64,000 bases of DNA, taken from the NCBI RefSeq assembly GCF_016801865.2, contig NC_068938.1:48629808-48693807 (forward strand). The letters are read 5' to 3'. The position numbers and the translations under genes are program-made. Within the stretch, counting starts at the first letter, position 1, and every line of letters begins with the position of its first letter. The notes below the pieces were generated by a model. The model made no database searches, was not told where the DNA came from, and was given only the letters and a program-made list of their open reading frames with translations. The DNA is from Culex pipiens pallens (Eukaryota > Arthropoda > Insecta > Diptera > Culicidae). Below are positions 1 through 11,586 of the stretch, in pieces.

Positions 1-2139
1 CTTATAGAAAATGGCTTTTAATCCGCTGTATCTTCAGATAAGAATCATCTTTGGGGCCTTAGACTTAAGCATCGACATTTCTCATAGAAAGAGCGTAAAT
101 TTTTATTTCCGACATTAAACATTAAAAATATTGATATTCGATTGAATTGATAATGGAAGGGCCAACTTTGAAGCAGTCTAGTAGATGCCATCAAGATGAT
201 GCTGTGAAATGCTACTTCCACTATACTGTGCTGTTCACAAGGTTATGCCCATGTGTGTAAAATTTGGAGCACAAGGGGTAGTGGCTCTATTTTGGTCATT
301 TACTTTAAGCTACGAAGATTATTACAAAATATGGAGATTGTTTTAAATCATTTTGAACATTAAAAATAATTACAAGATTCGAGATTAAACACGAGGTCTT
401 CATCCTCTCTGCACAGCAAGGTGCATCTCCGGTTAAGCTCAACCAGCCTAAGAGCTGAAAGGGCTTTGGCACCGACGTCGTATTCTTGGACACCACACCA
501 CCGAACGGTTCCTCCGAGATCACTGGCTGCACCGCAAAGGCTGGATGTGGTAAATTTGCCCCATCTTAAAAGATTAATCCATACTGCGCCGGTGGCTGCT
601 GCAGAAAATAATGAACGTGTTGTACAACAACTTGGCATGGTTTAAGAAGGGTGGTGCTTTTGGTGATGCTGCCAGCATCGAGACCGGGAGGTTTTGGCTT
701 CTCCCATGCCCGTCTTGAAAAGCGGCTAAAATTTGGAATGCAAGACACATTTCGTCCATTTCACGTATGAAAAATTCATTCTCAGCTGGAGCACGTAAGT
801 GGGTTTATAACGTGAACTGCAATTTTAAACGCAAAGTCGAGTAATAAATTTTCGCGTTATAAATTTTCTTTTGTGTTTTTGACAAAAATAAACATCTTTG
901 AAAAAAAAAGTTTTGCGAAGCCAGCCAATTATCAAATTGACTACTAAGATCCTCAATAACTTATCCCATGGGTATTAAACTACAAATGTTTGCATCTCAG
1001 TCTCTGGCAATTGTTTAAAGTGCAAGTTATCCACACCATCAATCTGGAAAACGACCATCTAGTCCTAGTTTCCAAACCATCATCGACCATCACCAGCATC
1101 AACAAAGTTGCATCCATCTCAAATTTCCTACAAAAGTTGCAGCAATATCCTTTCCTGCTCCTTGCCATGTGCCCCATTAGATATACTCTGTATGTGAACG
1201 GCACGGCGTTCCACAGTGCAAAGTTCAAATTCTACAAAATTACTTCCGATCCCGGCTTCGATCCTTCCGATAAACCCCGCACGATTCTGCCCCGTTTTGA
1301 GTTTTGCGAAAGCTTTACGAAAGTTCACTCTTGGCTGTTTTCTTTCCCTTTGTGTGACTCTCGCACACACTCTCTTGATTTTCCAATTGGCTCTCAAAGT
1401 TTTGACCCACCATTAAGCTTATCAGGGTAGGTCGACAGCGGTGTGCCATCTTGTCGCATGACAATGCAAGGTTTTTATTATTATTTCTTTCGTTTGGATT
1501 AGATTTAAATAAAAAATTAAAAATGCACAGCATAATTTTCTTAATTTTAAACATAATTTAGTTTTAAAAAATCGAGTTAAATGTGAAATTCTAAAAATAA
1601 AGTCGTACAAAATTTCCTGAGGCCGTTGCAAATATTTTTCAAAGTTTATGTCGCCCCTCAAAATCGGTTCGAAAAATATTTTTTTTTTCCAAAAAGCTAC
1701 AAAATTTAAAAGCAAATAAAAGTCTTACCAACTGAAAACAACTAGAAATGCATTGTCCTGCGTTTAAAACCATTTTTAGCATGTCTGGGAACGATCAAAA
1801 ATATTTTCAACTTTTGTGGAATTTCAATGTACAGCACCGTAAAAAGTTTTTTTTTGGCGAAAAAAAAAATCTCTTTAATACTTGGATATTTTGAAAACTT
1901 ATGATTGCAAAACAACTGGGCAGGTGTAAAATGCACTTTTAAACACTTTTGTCATTCAAATGTTGAGGCCATAGCTTGTTATTTCATTTTTTTGCCTTCC
2001 CCTCCTCCCCCACGATCCCGACCAAAGTCGAGGTACATAAACTCCAAAAAACATTTGAAGCATGCTGAATCTTCATATCATTCGTTTTTTAGCGACAAAT
2101 TTAATACTGGTCAATGGCAATAAGTAGTATTTTTCATTT
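1..2139. other. AT-rich non-coding DNA
   Basis: No gene can be supported here. The stretch is AT-rich with many short homopolymer runs. Open frames at 421-645, 990-1430 and on the opposite strand lack recognisable domains, codon signal or splice context. A somewhat less AT-rich block at about 420-760 has short protein-like readings interrupted by stops, possibly an old gene or transposon relic that I cannot identify. Confidence 0.5.
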
Positions 2140-2380
2140 GAGCAATCCTCTAAGATTTCGGTCATTCCATTTTTTTGTATTTTTCAATCCGACTGAAACT
2201 ACACAATACAAAAATGATTTTTTTTACCGTATATCATTTTTTTTAAGTGTAGTCCATATTCATACCTACAACTTTGCCGAAGACACCAAATCGATCAAAA
2301 AATTCCTTCAAAAGATACAGATTTATGAATTTCCATATATCATTTTTGTATTGACAGCTGCCAAATTTGTATGGAAAATT
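2140..2380. mobile_element. Rearranged fragment of GAGCAATTCTC-family foldback MITE
   Basis: Begins with gagcaatcctct followed by the family's terminal region, then jumps to the part of the opposite arm that contains the words ctacaactttgccgaagac and aaatttgtatggaaaatt. Both blocks recur in the fuller copies at 11587-12598 and 15480-17866. The element is therefore internally deleted or rearranged and is non-coding. Confidence 0.7.
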
Positions 2381-2406
2381 ATGAGCATGAGCATGAGCAT
2401 GAGCAT
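2381..2406 (+). repeat. Hexanucleotide microsatellite (ATGAGC)n
   Basis: About four and a third perfect copies of atgagc, directly abutting the end of the MITE fragment. Confidence 0.9.
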
Positions 2407-3213
2407 GGTTGACTGCCAATGAGCTGCTACTCCGTTATTGACAGATCAGCTGAAGTTAAACAATGAATCAAAAATGATCAGTGGGAGCCAACCATCCGTT
2501 CACTGTTTAACCTCTGAAGATCCCTACTTAGTTAGTCAATACCGGTGCCCTCCCAAGAAGCCTGCAGTTCAACGAGAGGGAGGAATGTTAGTCCGATAGT
2601 TGAAGTTGCAGACTCATCAAGCACATAGTTTTTCGCTATATACTTGTTGATACCGCTTGAGACCGTTGAATCCACAGCATCTCCTTCAAGCATCACGTGA
2701 TTAATATTTTTTTGGATTAGCTACGACGCTATGGGGAGGACTTTCATAACAGACCCGTCGACGAGCCTTCCGAGCAACGATGCTATGAGAAGGTTTTTCT
2801 GGTTAACACACAAAATCACTCACACACAGTTATTTTGCTCCACTATTATCTCGACGTTCCAAAATGTCAGTGCGTCTTTGATCATTATATAGAAATGGCT
2901 TTTCAACGCAAAAAGTAAAATCTTATTCGAAAAATTTAAACACAATCCACCCGACGCCATGCCTTCCGATCAACGATGATATAGGAAGGGCTTTGAAAAT
3001 CACAAAAAAACACTTTTCGCTCCGAATATTATTTTACGACCACGCGCTCCCTTTGTCAATTATGCACTCTGATGACGCTGCATTTTCAGAGGGTAATCTT
3101 CTCCTCGCAGCACACAATACACGACAAAAATGCGAAACAAAAGGCACAAAAAAATCACTTTTCACTCCGAATATTTTTTTACGACCACGCGCTCCCTTTG
3201 CCAATTATGCACT
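2407..3213. repeat. Degenerate repetitive DNA with internal direct repeat
   Basis: Non-coding. A block of about 70 bp (3001-3069, beginning cacaaaaaaacactttt) is repeated imperfectly at 3145-3214. The phrase gccttccga.caacgatg also recurs at about 2768 and 2962. This looks like remnants of one or more transposable elements; no protein is recognisable. Confidence 0.55.
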
Positions 3214-3355
3214 CGCTGCCAAATTTGTATGGAAAATTATATGGAAAAACTAATGATGCAAAATGGCTTCTTTGGGCATACCAAAGGCCCAAAAAAGTTT
3301 TAGCCGGATTAAAAAAAAACACAAATTTAAATAAAAAAACCCGATTTAATCCCAC
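3214..3355. mobile_element. End fragment of GAGCAATTCTC-family MITE
   Basis: Contains the family words aaatttgtatggaaaattat, ctaatgatgcaaaatggctt and ctttgggcataccaaagg in the same order as the right arm of the copy ending at 17866. The terminal gagaattgctc end itself is not seen, so this copy is truncated. Confidence 0.7.
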
Positions 3356-4101
3356 CTGGGGTGAGATAGAGCCTTTCTTACAAAAGGGAGTTAACGGCAG
3401 TTGATTTTTTTTTTCAAAGAAATAGCAAAATAGAAAATGGTCCATTCATAATACAATTCGAAACTCAACCATATTTTTTCATATAACTGAAAAACACTGG
3501 TTTTTGCCCCATTTGCCATGGCCGGTTGTAAGCTGTGCTCGCACATAAGCATTTTCGATTTTTTAAATCAGAACACATTGTTTTTGAGACAGAGAATTAT
3601 CTCACAATTTGCGATGTTCGTAATGTTTTCTGCTTATCGCTAAATTGTTCGTATTCTCTGAGTGTTTTTTTGCACTTTTCAAAATATTAAAAATTAACGA
3701 GAAAACAAAATAATTCCGTCTTGCTCCAATGCGTTAAAGTTGTTACAAAATGACTGGCAGAAAGTGTTTCAACACCCGAGAATTTGCCGTGTTGTAAACA
3801 ACGATGTAACGGTAAAGCCGCATAAATGTTCTTGAAAGCTTTGAAACGCCTACTGTAATTCACTAAACTGTCATTTAGGCGTTAGGCAAAATTGTGAGCT
3901 TTCAATAAGCAAGCCAGAAAATTATGAAAATATGCATTTAGGCGTTTTTGGGATTGGGAAGCATACAACGACTGAGCGCTCGGTGGGACTTCACTACGAC
4001 AAACGCAAACGTACCGAATAAACCACCTTGGTGCGCTGACGATGAACAAAAATACTAATACACAAAAAGGCTAGTACCGAAGCTAGAAAACCAAACCTGC
4101 A
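3356..4101. other. Non-coding spacer before the 729-bp array
   Basis: AT-rich, with no supported gene. It contains a partial hairpin word, cctttcttacaaaaggg (about 3371), resembling the cctttctttagtaagaaagg hairpin that occurs in the tandem array just downstream. Confidence 0.45.
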
Positions 4102-5782
4102 CGTCACGCGTGCTCTACCGTAAATTAAGCGCCAAAATTCGGATATTGGAGGTAGACCAATTCTGTCATTTTCAATCGATCGGGCGTCGAAAATCGATCG
4201 TCCATGATTTTTTGCAGATTTTTCGAATGAATATTTCTCGAGAAATGATTTGGGAACGAAGCTTGAATTGACGTCGGAGCCAAAAGCAAACCCTATACCT
4301 TTCTTTAGTAAGAAAGGCAAAAATGGAAATTTTCTAAAATCTGAACGGTAAATCCGAATGAGGTCAAATTTGTTTCAGAACATCGAGTATGGTCTAGATT
4401 ATGATGTGGAGAAAAAAATTAGATAAAATGCCAAAGGAATAGTTTTGGCATTTGGTGAAAATTGGCTTTTACCTTTTTTAGGGGTTTTTCCCCCTCACAA
4501 TGAATTAGTCCACAAGCTGTAAATCAAGAACCACATTACCGACATGGATGAAAATTTGGGAGGATGTAGGGCTGGAAAAATGCATTTTTTTGGATAAATA
4601 AACGATTTCAATACTTCAATTTTCGACCAAATTTTCATTTGAAAACCGCCTGATTTGGTGAAAACACACTCCGAGTCCCCATAAAAAATGGATAAATTCA
4701 AATTTGGTATGGAACTGGTTCAGGTTCAGCACATCCCCTTTCAAATGCGCCCAAGAGAGCTTAAATCCATAATGTGGGCTCTGAGAAACCCCCTACCACA
4801 AAAATGAGCACTTTTTTAAAACACACGGACGTCACGCGTGCTCTACAGTAAATTAAGCGCCAAAATTCGGATATTGGAGGTAGACCAATTCTGTCATTGT
4901 CAATCGATCGGGCGTCGAAAATCGATCGTCCATGATTTTTTGCAGATTTTTCGAATGAATATTTCTCGAGAAATGATTTGGGAACGAAGCTTGAATTGGC
5001 GTCGGAGCCAAAAGCAAACCCTATACCTTTCTTTAGTAAGAAAGGCAAAAATGGAAATTTTCTAAAATCTGAACGGTAAATCCGAATGAGGTCAAATTTG
5101 TTTCAGAACATCGAGTATGGTCTAGATTATGATGTGGAGAAAAAAAATTAGACAAAATGCCAAAGTAATAGTTTTGGCATTTGGTGAAAATTGGCTTTTA
5201 CCTTTTTTGAGGGGTTTTTCCCCCTCACAATGAATTAGTCCACAAGCTGTAAATCAAGAACCACATTACCGACATGGATTAAAATTTGGGAGGATGTAGG
5301 GCTAAAAAAATGCAATTTTTTGGATAGATAAACGATTTCAATACTTCAATTTTCGACCGAATTTTCATTTGAAAACCGCCTGATTTGGTGAAAACACACT
5401 CCGAGTCCTCATAAAAATGGATAAATTCAAATTTGGTATGGAACTGGTTCAGGTTCAGCACATCCCCTTTCAAATGCGCCCAAGAGAGCTTAAATCCATA
5501 ATGTGGGCTCTGAGAAACCCCCTACCACAAAATTGAGCACTTTTTTACCACACACGGACGTCACGCGTGCTCTACAGTAAATTAAGCGCCAAAATTCGGA
5601 TATTGGAGGTAGACCAATTCTGTCATTGTCAATCGATCGGGCGTCGAAAATCGATCGTCCATGATTTTTTGCAGATTTTTCGAATGAATATTTCTCGAGA
5701 AATGATTTGGGAACGAAGCTTGAATTGACGTCGGAGCCAAAAGCAAACCCTATACCTTTCTTTAGTAAGAAAGGCAAAAGAC
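4102..5782 (+). repeat. Tandem array of a 729-bp unit, 2.3 copies
   Basis: Copies start at 4102, 4830 and 5559 (each with cgtcacgcgtgctctac), giving periods of 728 and 729 bp; the third is partial and stops after agaaaggcaaaag at 5782. The copies are nearly identical, so repeated open frames here are shadows of the repeat and not genes. Each copy carries a perfect hairpin, cctttctttagtaagaaagg, and an AT/CG patch, tcaatcgatcgggcgtcgaa. The hairpin would fit a transposon terminus, but the array's origin is unknown. Confidence 0.9.
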
Positions 5783-6139
5783 CTATTTCGTAGAGAATTG
5801 CTATCTTCTAAAATATTGTTTCTTGAAAAGTTTAAGAAATTTGCTATAAATTTGTCCAAGACATAGTCGAGTGGACCTCTAATTGCTGAGATACAGTTAC
5901 TTAACGAGAAAGAAACAGGAATTTTGAAGTTTTCTAAGCACCTTTCTAACAACCCTCTATTTTATAATTCTGATACCTCAGCAACCAATGATACAGTCGA
6001 CTCTCTGATTGTCAATATCCAGGGGACCGTCGAGGAAGAGAATCATCAGCAGACTTACCTTTTGACGGGTGCGACAACGGTTTGCTATGATACCGGTTTT
6101 TCTATGCGCACCATTTCTCGTCACGAAAAAAAACCCGAC
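5783..6139. other. Repeat-derived spacer
   Basis: Non-coding. The word acagtcgactctctg (about 5993) and the nearby gggaccgtcgaggaagag recur in inverted, diverged form at about 9790-9945, so both places carry pieces of one dispersed repeat family. No gene is supported. Confidence 0.45.
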
Positions 6140-6340
6140 ATTCTTTATGTAAACTAATGTCAAAAACATAAACAATGACTTTTATATCCCGCCGTTTGGC
6201 ATGTGTGTTTTGATCATCCCGCTAAACATATCATAGTAACCTTGGGTTGCGATGGAAAAAAATCGTGTCAAAAATTTTCAACTGTTGTTTTGAACAGTTT
6301 GGAACGGACCCAACGGTCGATTTGGAATCGGAAAGTTTAG

Positions 6341-6526
6341 CAGGAGAAAAGGAAAAGCCGTGCCGGCCTATCGGATCAACCACTATCTGAGCCAGCCGTG
6401 TTATTTGAATTACCAGACTGGAACAAACGGACCTTGGTCAGCCAGTGGGTCAAGTTCCAGCTGCCCTACAATCTGGAGTCTTTAGCAGATCTTATCCCAT
6501 TGCCATCTGTCCGCGGCCCAAAATGA
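6341..6526 (+). pseudogene. Coding-like remnant inside TIR element
   Basis: After an in-frame stop ending at 6340, the frame stays open for 61 codons to a TGA at 6524-6526, with no start codon. The peptide includes ELPDWNKRTLVSQWVKF and ends PLPSVRGPK. Codon choice (many C/G third positions) contrasts with the AT-rich flanks, suggesting a decayed exon end. An aataaa word follows at about 6695. I do not recognise the family; a transposase or a captured host gene fragment are both possible. It cannot be functional as it stands. Confidence 0.35.
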
Positions 6527-6868
6527 TGGCCGTTTGATTGAAAATTTGCAAGCTTCTGAAAATTAGTGGTTCCATGGAATGAGCTACAAAAGCTGTCAAT
6601 TTAACGCCGAAATTTTGAAGCAAATACCATCCAAATCGGAAAAAATGGAAGAAAAATATTCTAAATAAGATGTTTAATGATTTTTACATGCCTGAATAAA
6701 GTTTAAAACATTTGACCGTATCAGCAGGAGGACATTGAGAGCTCGATTTTACTATCAGTTTGTTTTAAATAGAAAAAAAGGTTTATTATTTTTAATAAAG
6801 GATTTTATTTGTACAAATTTCCAGGCTTTTCTTTAGGTAGATCAAAAAAGGTAATCTTGAGTCTTTTT

Positions 6869-7116
6869 TTAAAGTAACTTGACGCTACCAGGGCGGAGTG
6901 CATAGCGCGGATCTACTTGGGAAGTAGCACTCGTGTAATCGATGATCCGAACGTATTTCAGCTCGCCACCAGCGCAACCGCTGTAGTGCATATTGTTTGT
7001 GAGTTGCGTTGATCACTTTACCAATTCGTTGAACTTGCCGCAACTTTACGTGGGTTTACCTTGAGCAGATCCACCGTACTATGTTCCGGATAGTGGACGA
7101 TCAACCGACAGGCCAT
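6869..7116 (-). pseudogene. Broken coding-like stretches inside TIR element
   Basis: Two short open stretches lie on the minus strand. At 7116-7060 there is a 19-codon reading from ATG (MACRLIVHYPEHSTVDLLK) that runs into a possible splice donor, AAG|GTAAAC. At 6991-6869 a 40-codon reading contains GGELKYVRIIDYTSATSQV and ends in TAA. They are in different frames with stops between them, so this is either a decayed spliced gene or chance openness; the codon pattern favours a relic. The product is unknown. Confidence 0.3.
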
Positions 7117-7521
7117 GTCTGCCTATTTTCTCGTGCCAAACGGTCAAGATGTTGCAATCTAGCCAGTCGGTTATTTCTAATTCCTAATCGCTGGGTTGAA
7201 ACAGTTCCAAACTGTTCAAAACAACAGTTGAACATTTTTGACAGAATTTTTTTTCCATCGCAACTCAAGGTTACTATGATATGTTTGGCGGGATGATTAA
7301 AACACACATGCCAAACGGCGGGATATATAAGTCATTGTTTATGTTTTTGACATTAGTTTACATAAAGAATAGCTCGGTAGCTTGATCGGTGCAGCGAAAC
7401 CGAAGTTTGGTGTGACGGCGGTGTGGATCGGGTACACAAAACTGACATGGTTTCTGCGCCTACCACACGGGAGAAGTTTGGAACTCTTGATGCCTAGCAA
7501 GCCAACCGAACTTAATAGTTC

Positions 7522-8913
7522 TTAAGAGCGAGTCCACGAGCAAAGCATACCCATCTCGCATCGGCCTCACCAATCTGCCTGAAATTTTCAGGGGTTGTTT
7601 GTACATATAAAACTAGCATCTGGCCAAAATATGAGCACTCTAGGTCAACGGGAAGTGGGGCAAATCGGGACACAAAGTTTAAAGGTAAAAAAACGTCAAA
7701 AATCTTAAAAAGGCTATAACTTAGGCAAAAATCAATTTATTTTCAAAATTCAAAATGCATCTAAAAAAACTCAAAAAATGCAACAAAATGCAGGGTAGAG
7801 CATCCCGATTGGTTAAATTTAAAGGGAGTTATTGGTATTTTAGTGAAAAAATAGCATCATTTTCAAACTCAAATAAAAAAGTGTTCCATCCAGATATCAA
7901 CTCGGTTCGACCTGCAGCTTGTAGGGGACATCTGGGACTACCATCTGAGACTGAGAACGCTTTGGGTAAGGCAGTTTAACATATTAAATAGACACTTTTA
8001 CTTTTAGTGATTTTTTTGGTTGAATATTTTTGCTCGGTGGACCCCTTAGATCCCATTTTCTGGTGATAATTTTATCATATTCGTGTTCCTGAGACAATTT
8101 CACAATAGACACATGCATAAAAATGTTGATTTTGATCCATTTTAACCCTTAAAAAAATAAAAGTTAAAAAAAAAATCTTCGATTCACATTTATTGAAAAT
8201 CAAGCTCGTTTCCAAGGATACTAGATGACACCAGAAAATAAGTAGCTTAATATTTTTTTAACTTTTATTTTTTAAAGGGTTAAAATGGATCAAAATAAAC
8301 ATTTTTATGCATGTTTCTATTGTGAAATTGTCTCAGGAACACGAATATGATACAATTATCACCAGAAAATGGGATCTAAGGGGTCCCCGAGCAAAAATTT
8401 ACAACCAAAAAAATCACTAAAAGTAAAAGTGTCTATTTAAAATGTTAAACTGCCTTACCCAAAGCGTTCTTAGTCTCAAATGGTAGTTCCAGATGTCCCC
8501 TACAAGCTGCAGGTCGAACCGAGTTGATATCTGGTTGGAACACTTTTTTATTTGAGTTTGAAAATGATGCTATTTTTTCACTAAAATGCCAATAACTCCC
8601 TTTAGATTTAACCAATCGGGATGTTCTACCCTGCATTTTGTTGCATTTTTTGGGCCCTTTCAGATACATTTTGAATTTTGAAAATAAATTGAATTTTGCC
8701 TAAGTTATAGCCTTTTAAAGATTTTTGACGTTTTTGAACCTTCAAACTTTGTGTCCCGATTTGCCCCACTTCCCGTTGACCTAGAGTGCTCATATTTTGG
8801 CCAGATGCTAATTTTATATGAACAAACAACCCCTGAAAATTTCAGGCAGATTGGTGAAGTCCAAACGACGTCCCATACAAAGGGGTATGCCCTGTTCGTG
8901 GACTCGCTCTTAA
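7522..8913. mobile_element. Foldback MITE with TTAA ends (piggyBac-like target)
   Basis: Two arms of about 650 bp (7522-8177 and 8258-8913) are inverted copies around an approximately 80-bp spacer. The outermost sequence is TTAAGAGCGAGTCCACGAG on the left and its complement on the right; TTAA is the target duplication used by piggyBac-type transposases. There is no transposase frame, and open frames in the two arms are mirror shadows. A shorter relative with the same ends is at 60578-61195. The superfamily call rests only on the TTAA ends. Confidence 0.8.
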
Positions 8914-9272
8914 TGGTGTGGTTGTCAGAGGCAGTACATTAGTATTTTAAAGGTTCTTGGTTCGAATCTCGACAGTTATTATTTTATTTTTTGAATGTTT
9001 TTTATTTGTTTAGAATAATTCGTTAGGAATAGAATTTCGTGGTGTCATGAAATATAAACTTTAACTTCTCGTGCATATAATCCTGAAATAAACATTTTCA
9101 CTTAAACCTGCCTGCATAATATGGAACGTTTTCTCTATTCCACTACAAAAATCCATTCAATTTTTTAACTCTTTGGCTAAAGCGTCGCAGGTTCGAAGAA
9201 GTTACTTAAAAAATGTATATAATCAGTAATTTTGACAGCAAATATTGAAAAAAAAAATCCTCAAAAATATTT

Positions 9273-9339
9273 GTACTCAGGATTGAACCAGGAACCTCGT
9301 GATTAAAAGACGGAGACAACAACCGCCACGCCATCCCGA
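9273..9339 (-). other. tRNA-like sequence, probable SINE head
   Basis: Read on the minus strand it has a box-A-like start (gatggcgtggcggttg), a loop CTTTTAA resembling tRNA-Lys(UUU), and a box B, ggttcaatcc. The acceptor and anticodon stems do not pair well, so it is not a functional tRNA gene; a tRNA-derived SINE fragment is more likely. A second box-B word, ggttcgaatc, lies at about 8968 on the plus strand next to the TTAA element. Confidence 0.4.
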
Positions 9340-11586
9340 AGTTGTAAATGATGGCTGACAAACCTGAATCAAAACAATGTCGCCTCCGGTTTACTTGGAT
9401 CAACCATATGTTGAGTTGCATCTTTGGTATACAGTTTGGTGCACCGGTGGTGTACCAAGGTGCTTTCGGTACAGTTGCTATGGTGTGACAATAAACAGCT
9501 CGGTTTGGTTTCTAGAGTGACACGAAAACCGCACCACGGCGCACCAGATCTTGGTGTTCAGTGAAGCCTGATCATCAGTTTACAGAACGATGCAAAATGA
9601 AGACTCGATTGAAAATATTTTTTCTTGATACCCAGCTATTGGAGAGGATCATGGCAACGTCCATCAAACAAAAACAAACTAATGTCAAACAACCTTCAAA
9701 GCTTCGTTTCTCAAAGAAAAATGTCTATGCAAGCCATGAAAAAATGAACTTATTGACAACCGGAATAGATTTTTAGAGCAAATAGAATCCAACGGACCGT
9801 CGAAGAAGAGATCCTTCAAGCAAGAGAAAATATCGAGGAATTAAGACAATCAAAGTATGCAGTTTGAAGGGACTGAAGAATTCATCGGTACATGGAGCAA
9901 TATTGATATCGAGAAGATCGACAGCCAGAGAGTCGACTGTAATAATTTTTACTAGTTTTTAGATTTGGTTGCTTAAGGTCACTTTTTTCATAAATCAAAA
10001 AAACATTGAACGATTGAAGCTTTTAACAAGCTTTTTCAACTGAATTCAAGCAAAAAATGGCTTAATAGAAAGTTTGCATGTTTCGACGAGTAATCTTTCA
10101 AAACAACATAAGTTGTAGATATAATGTGATGGAAATGTTACAAAATCTTTGACCTGCAAAAATACGTGATTTTTCCCTAAGTCAGCTAGTTTTCTATTGC
10201 GGAAAAAATAAACAAAAACTTATTATGAATTCATTTGGATTTTTAGATATTTTTATAACAAAAAAAAAAGAACATCAATTCTTCTAGATCACATTGAAGT
10301 ATACTTGGTTTCGTTTTTGAGTTCGGCTACTCAAAATTACTTAATCTAGTTTCTATCTGCGGACAAAAAAAACATGAAAATTGAATAGAATAAATTGTGC
10401 GAATCAACTTTTAGGTACTATTTTTTGTAAAAATCCATCGCAAGGTTCTGATTTATAAATATTTCTATAGAATTCTAGTTTGGATATGGAAACTTATATG
10501 GAAGATTATGACTGCAAAAAAAGCTCTTTGAACTCAAGGCAAATCGTAACGTGACAAGATAGCACTCTGCCAACGAAGTACTATTTGTCCTTCATTCTTT
10601 ATTGTGTCCTCGCTCTCTTCAACTTCGGCTTATCTCCGGTCGGTCAGCAAAAGTTTCCCGTGGCAGGGCGTCCAATCCTGGCTGGCTGTCGATTGTTCAG
10701 CCAACGGACAACTTTTGCCGGAAATAAATAGTTTGTGAAAGCCGGATCATGCGGAACCTGGAAAGATGGGATCGAGTGTAAGATAATAACTTTGTCTTTA
10801 GACTCTATCACAAATATCTTTCATCACCAAAATTTTCTGTTGATGGAAACAACATTTTTAACACTTTGAGATTATTTACTTAATTAGAGTTGTTGTACAA
10901 TAAAAGCCATTTTACCCCACCACCGAACCGGACAGCTAATGGCTACTAAAAAAAGTGAATGAAGATGAACCAGATTGAGATTGACACCCACTTATCACTG
11001 TTCGCTTCAGATGTGTGTGTGTGTGGGTGTTGGTGGTGAGTGTGATTCAGAAGTAAATATAAGGACTTGTGACTTGTTCATCAGCTGCTGCTGCCCATGA
11101 TGATGGTGGTGGTGTGCGAACTGGTCGTTAGAGCAGCTGTTGGTTGGAAAGTTTTACAAGCGGACATTAATCCTTCCAGTCGTAAAAGTTTTGTGTGACA
11201 TGAAATATTTATTAGCTCACCCCACCACTCTCTTGAAAGGTTGGGTGTTGTTGTTGTGCGCTGTTGATGGGTTTTACGTGGAGAAACAAACAGGGCCAAA
11301 CTTGTTAAGTTAACTTTAATCGATTGTGGCCTGAGAATGTGTGTGTGTGTTTGCGTGTGATCATCGGGCGATGATTTATGAGGGCGACCAACTTTCGGAC
11401 GTTATAAATTTTTGAAGGCTTGTTAAGAGTTGCTGGTGTTTGAAAATGAATGAGTCATCATTCTCTGCCACTTAATAAATTGAATGCTAGATTTGATTGA
11501 TTGTTTTGTAATTTGATCAATGTTACAGCTTTCACCGATGATTAGCCCTAACTTTTAAATCAATGATCTAATCATGTAATATAAAT
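9340..11586. other. Non-coding DNA with repeat fragments
   Basis: No gene is supported. It contains inverted fragments of the acagtcgactctctg repeat family (about 9790-9945), a caccggtg/gcaccacggcgcacc inverted patch (about 9440-9540), an isolated caagatagcac word (about 10555) matching the TIR of the 521-bp MITEs, and GT-rich tracts at about 11013-11040 and 11338-11360. Stretches at 10600-10770 and 10970-11450 are less AT-rich and look single-copy, but show no exon signals I trust. Confidence 0.5.

Larger units (their letters stand above)
6140..7370. mobile_element. 1.23-kb TIR element with long inverted ends
   Basis: Inverted arms begin attctttatgtaaactaatg at 6140 and end in its complement at 7370. 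They match well for about 170 bp (6140-6310 against 7200-7370), with weaker similarity further in. Between the arms lie short coding-like stretches facing each other (6341-6526 plus; 6869-7116 minus), with polyadenylation-like aataaa words between them. The structure indicates a cut-and-paste DNA transposon derivative. The superfamily is not identified and no clear target duplication is visible. Confidence 0.75.

Noticed and set aside
459..566. Protein-like reading (KGFGTDVVFLDTTPPNG...) in a short open stretch
   Set aside because: Only 36 codons between stops, no start, and no family I recognise. It may be a relic but cannot be supported.
990..1430. 146-codon open frame near the left edge
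   Set aside because: No recognisable domain, no codon bias, overlapping equally long frames on the other strand, and no splice or promoter context; not supportable as a gene.
4102..5782. Repeated frames beginning MPFLLKKGIGFAFGSD on the minus strand
   Set aside because: They recur only because the 729-bp unit is tandemly repeated; no independent evidence of coding.
9273..9339. Functional tRNA-Lys gene on the minus strand
   Set aside because: The loop and box B are tRNA-like, but the acceptor and anticodon stems do not pair; kept only as a tRNA-derived fragment.
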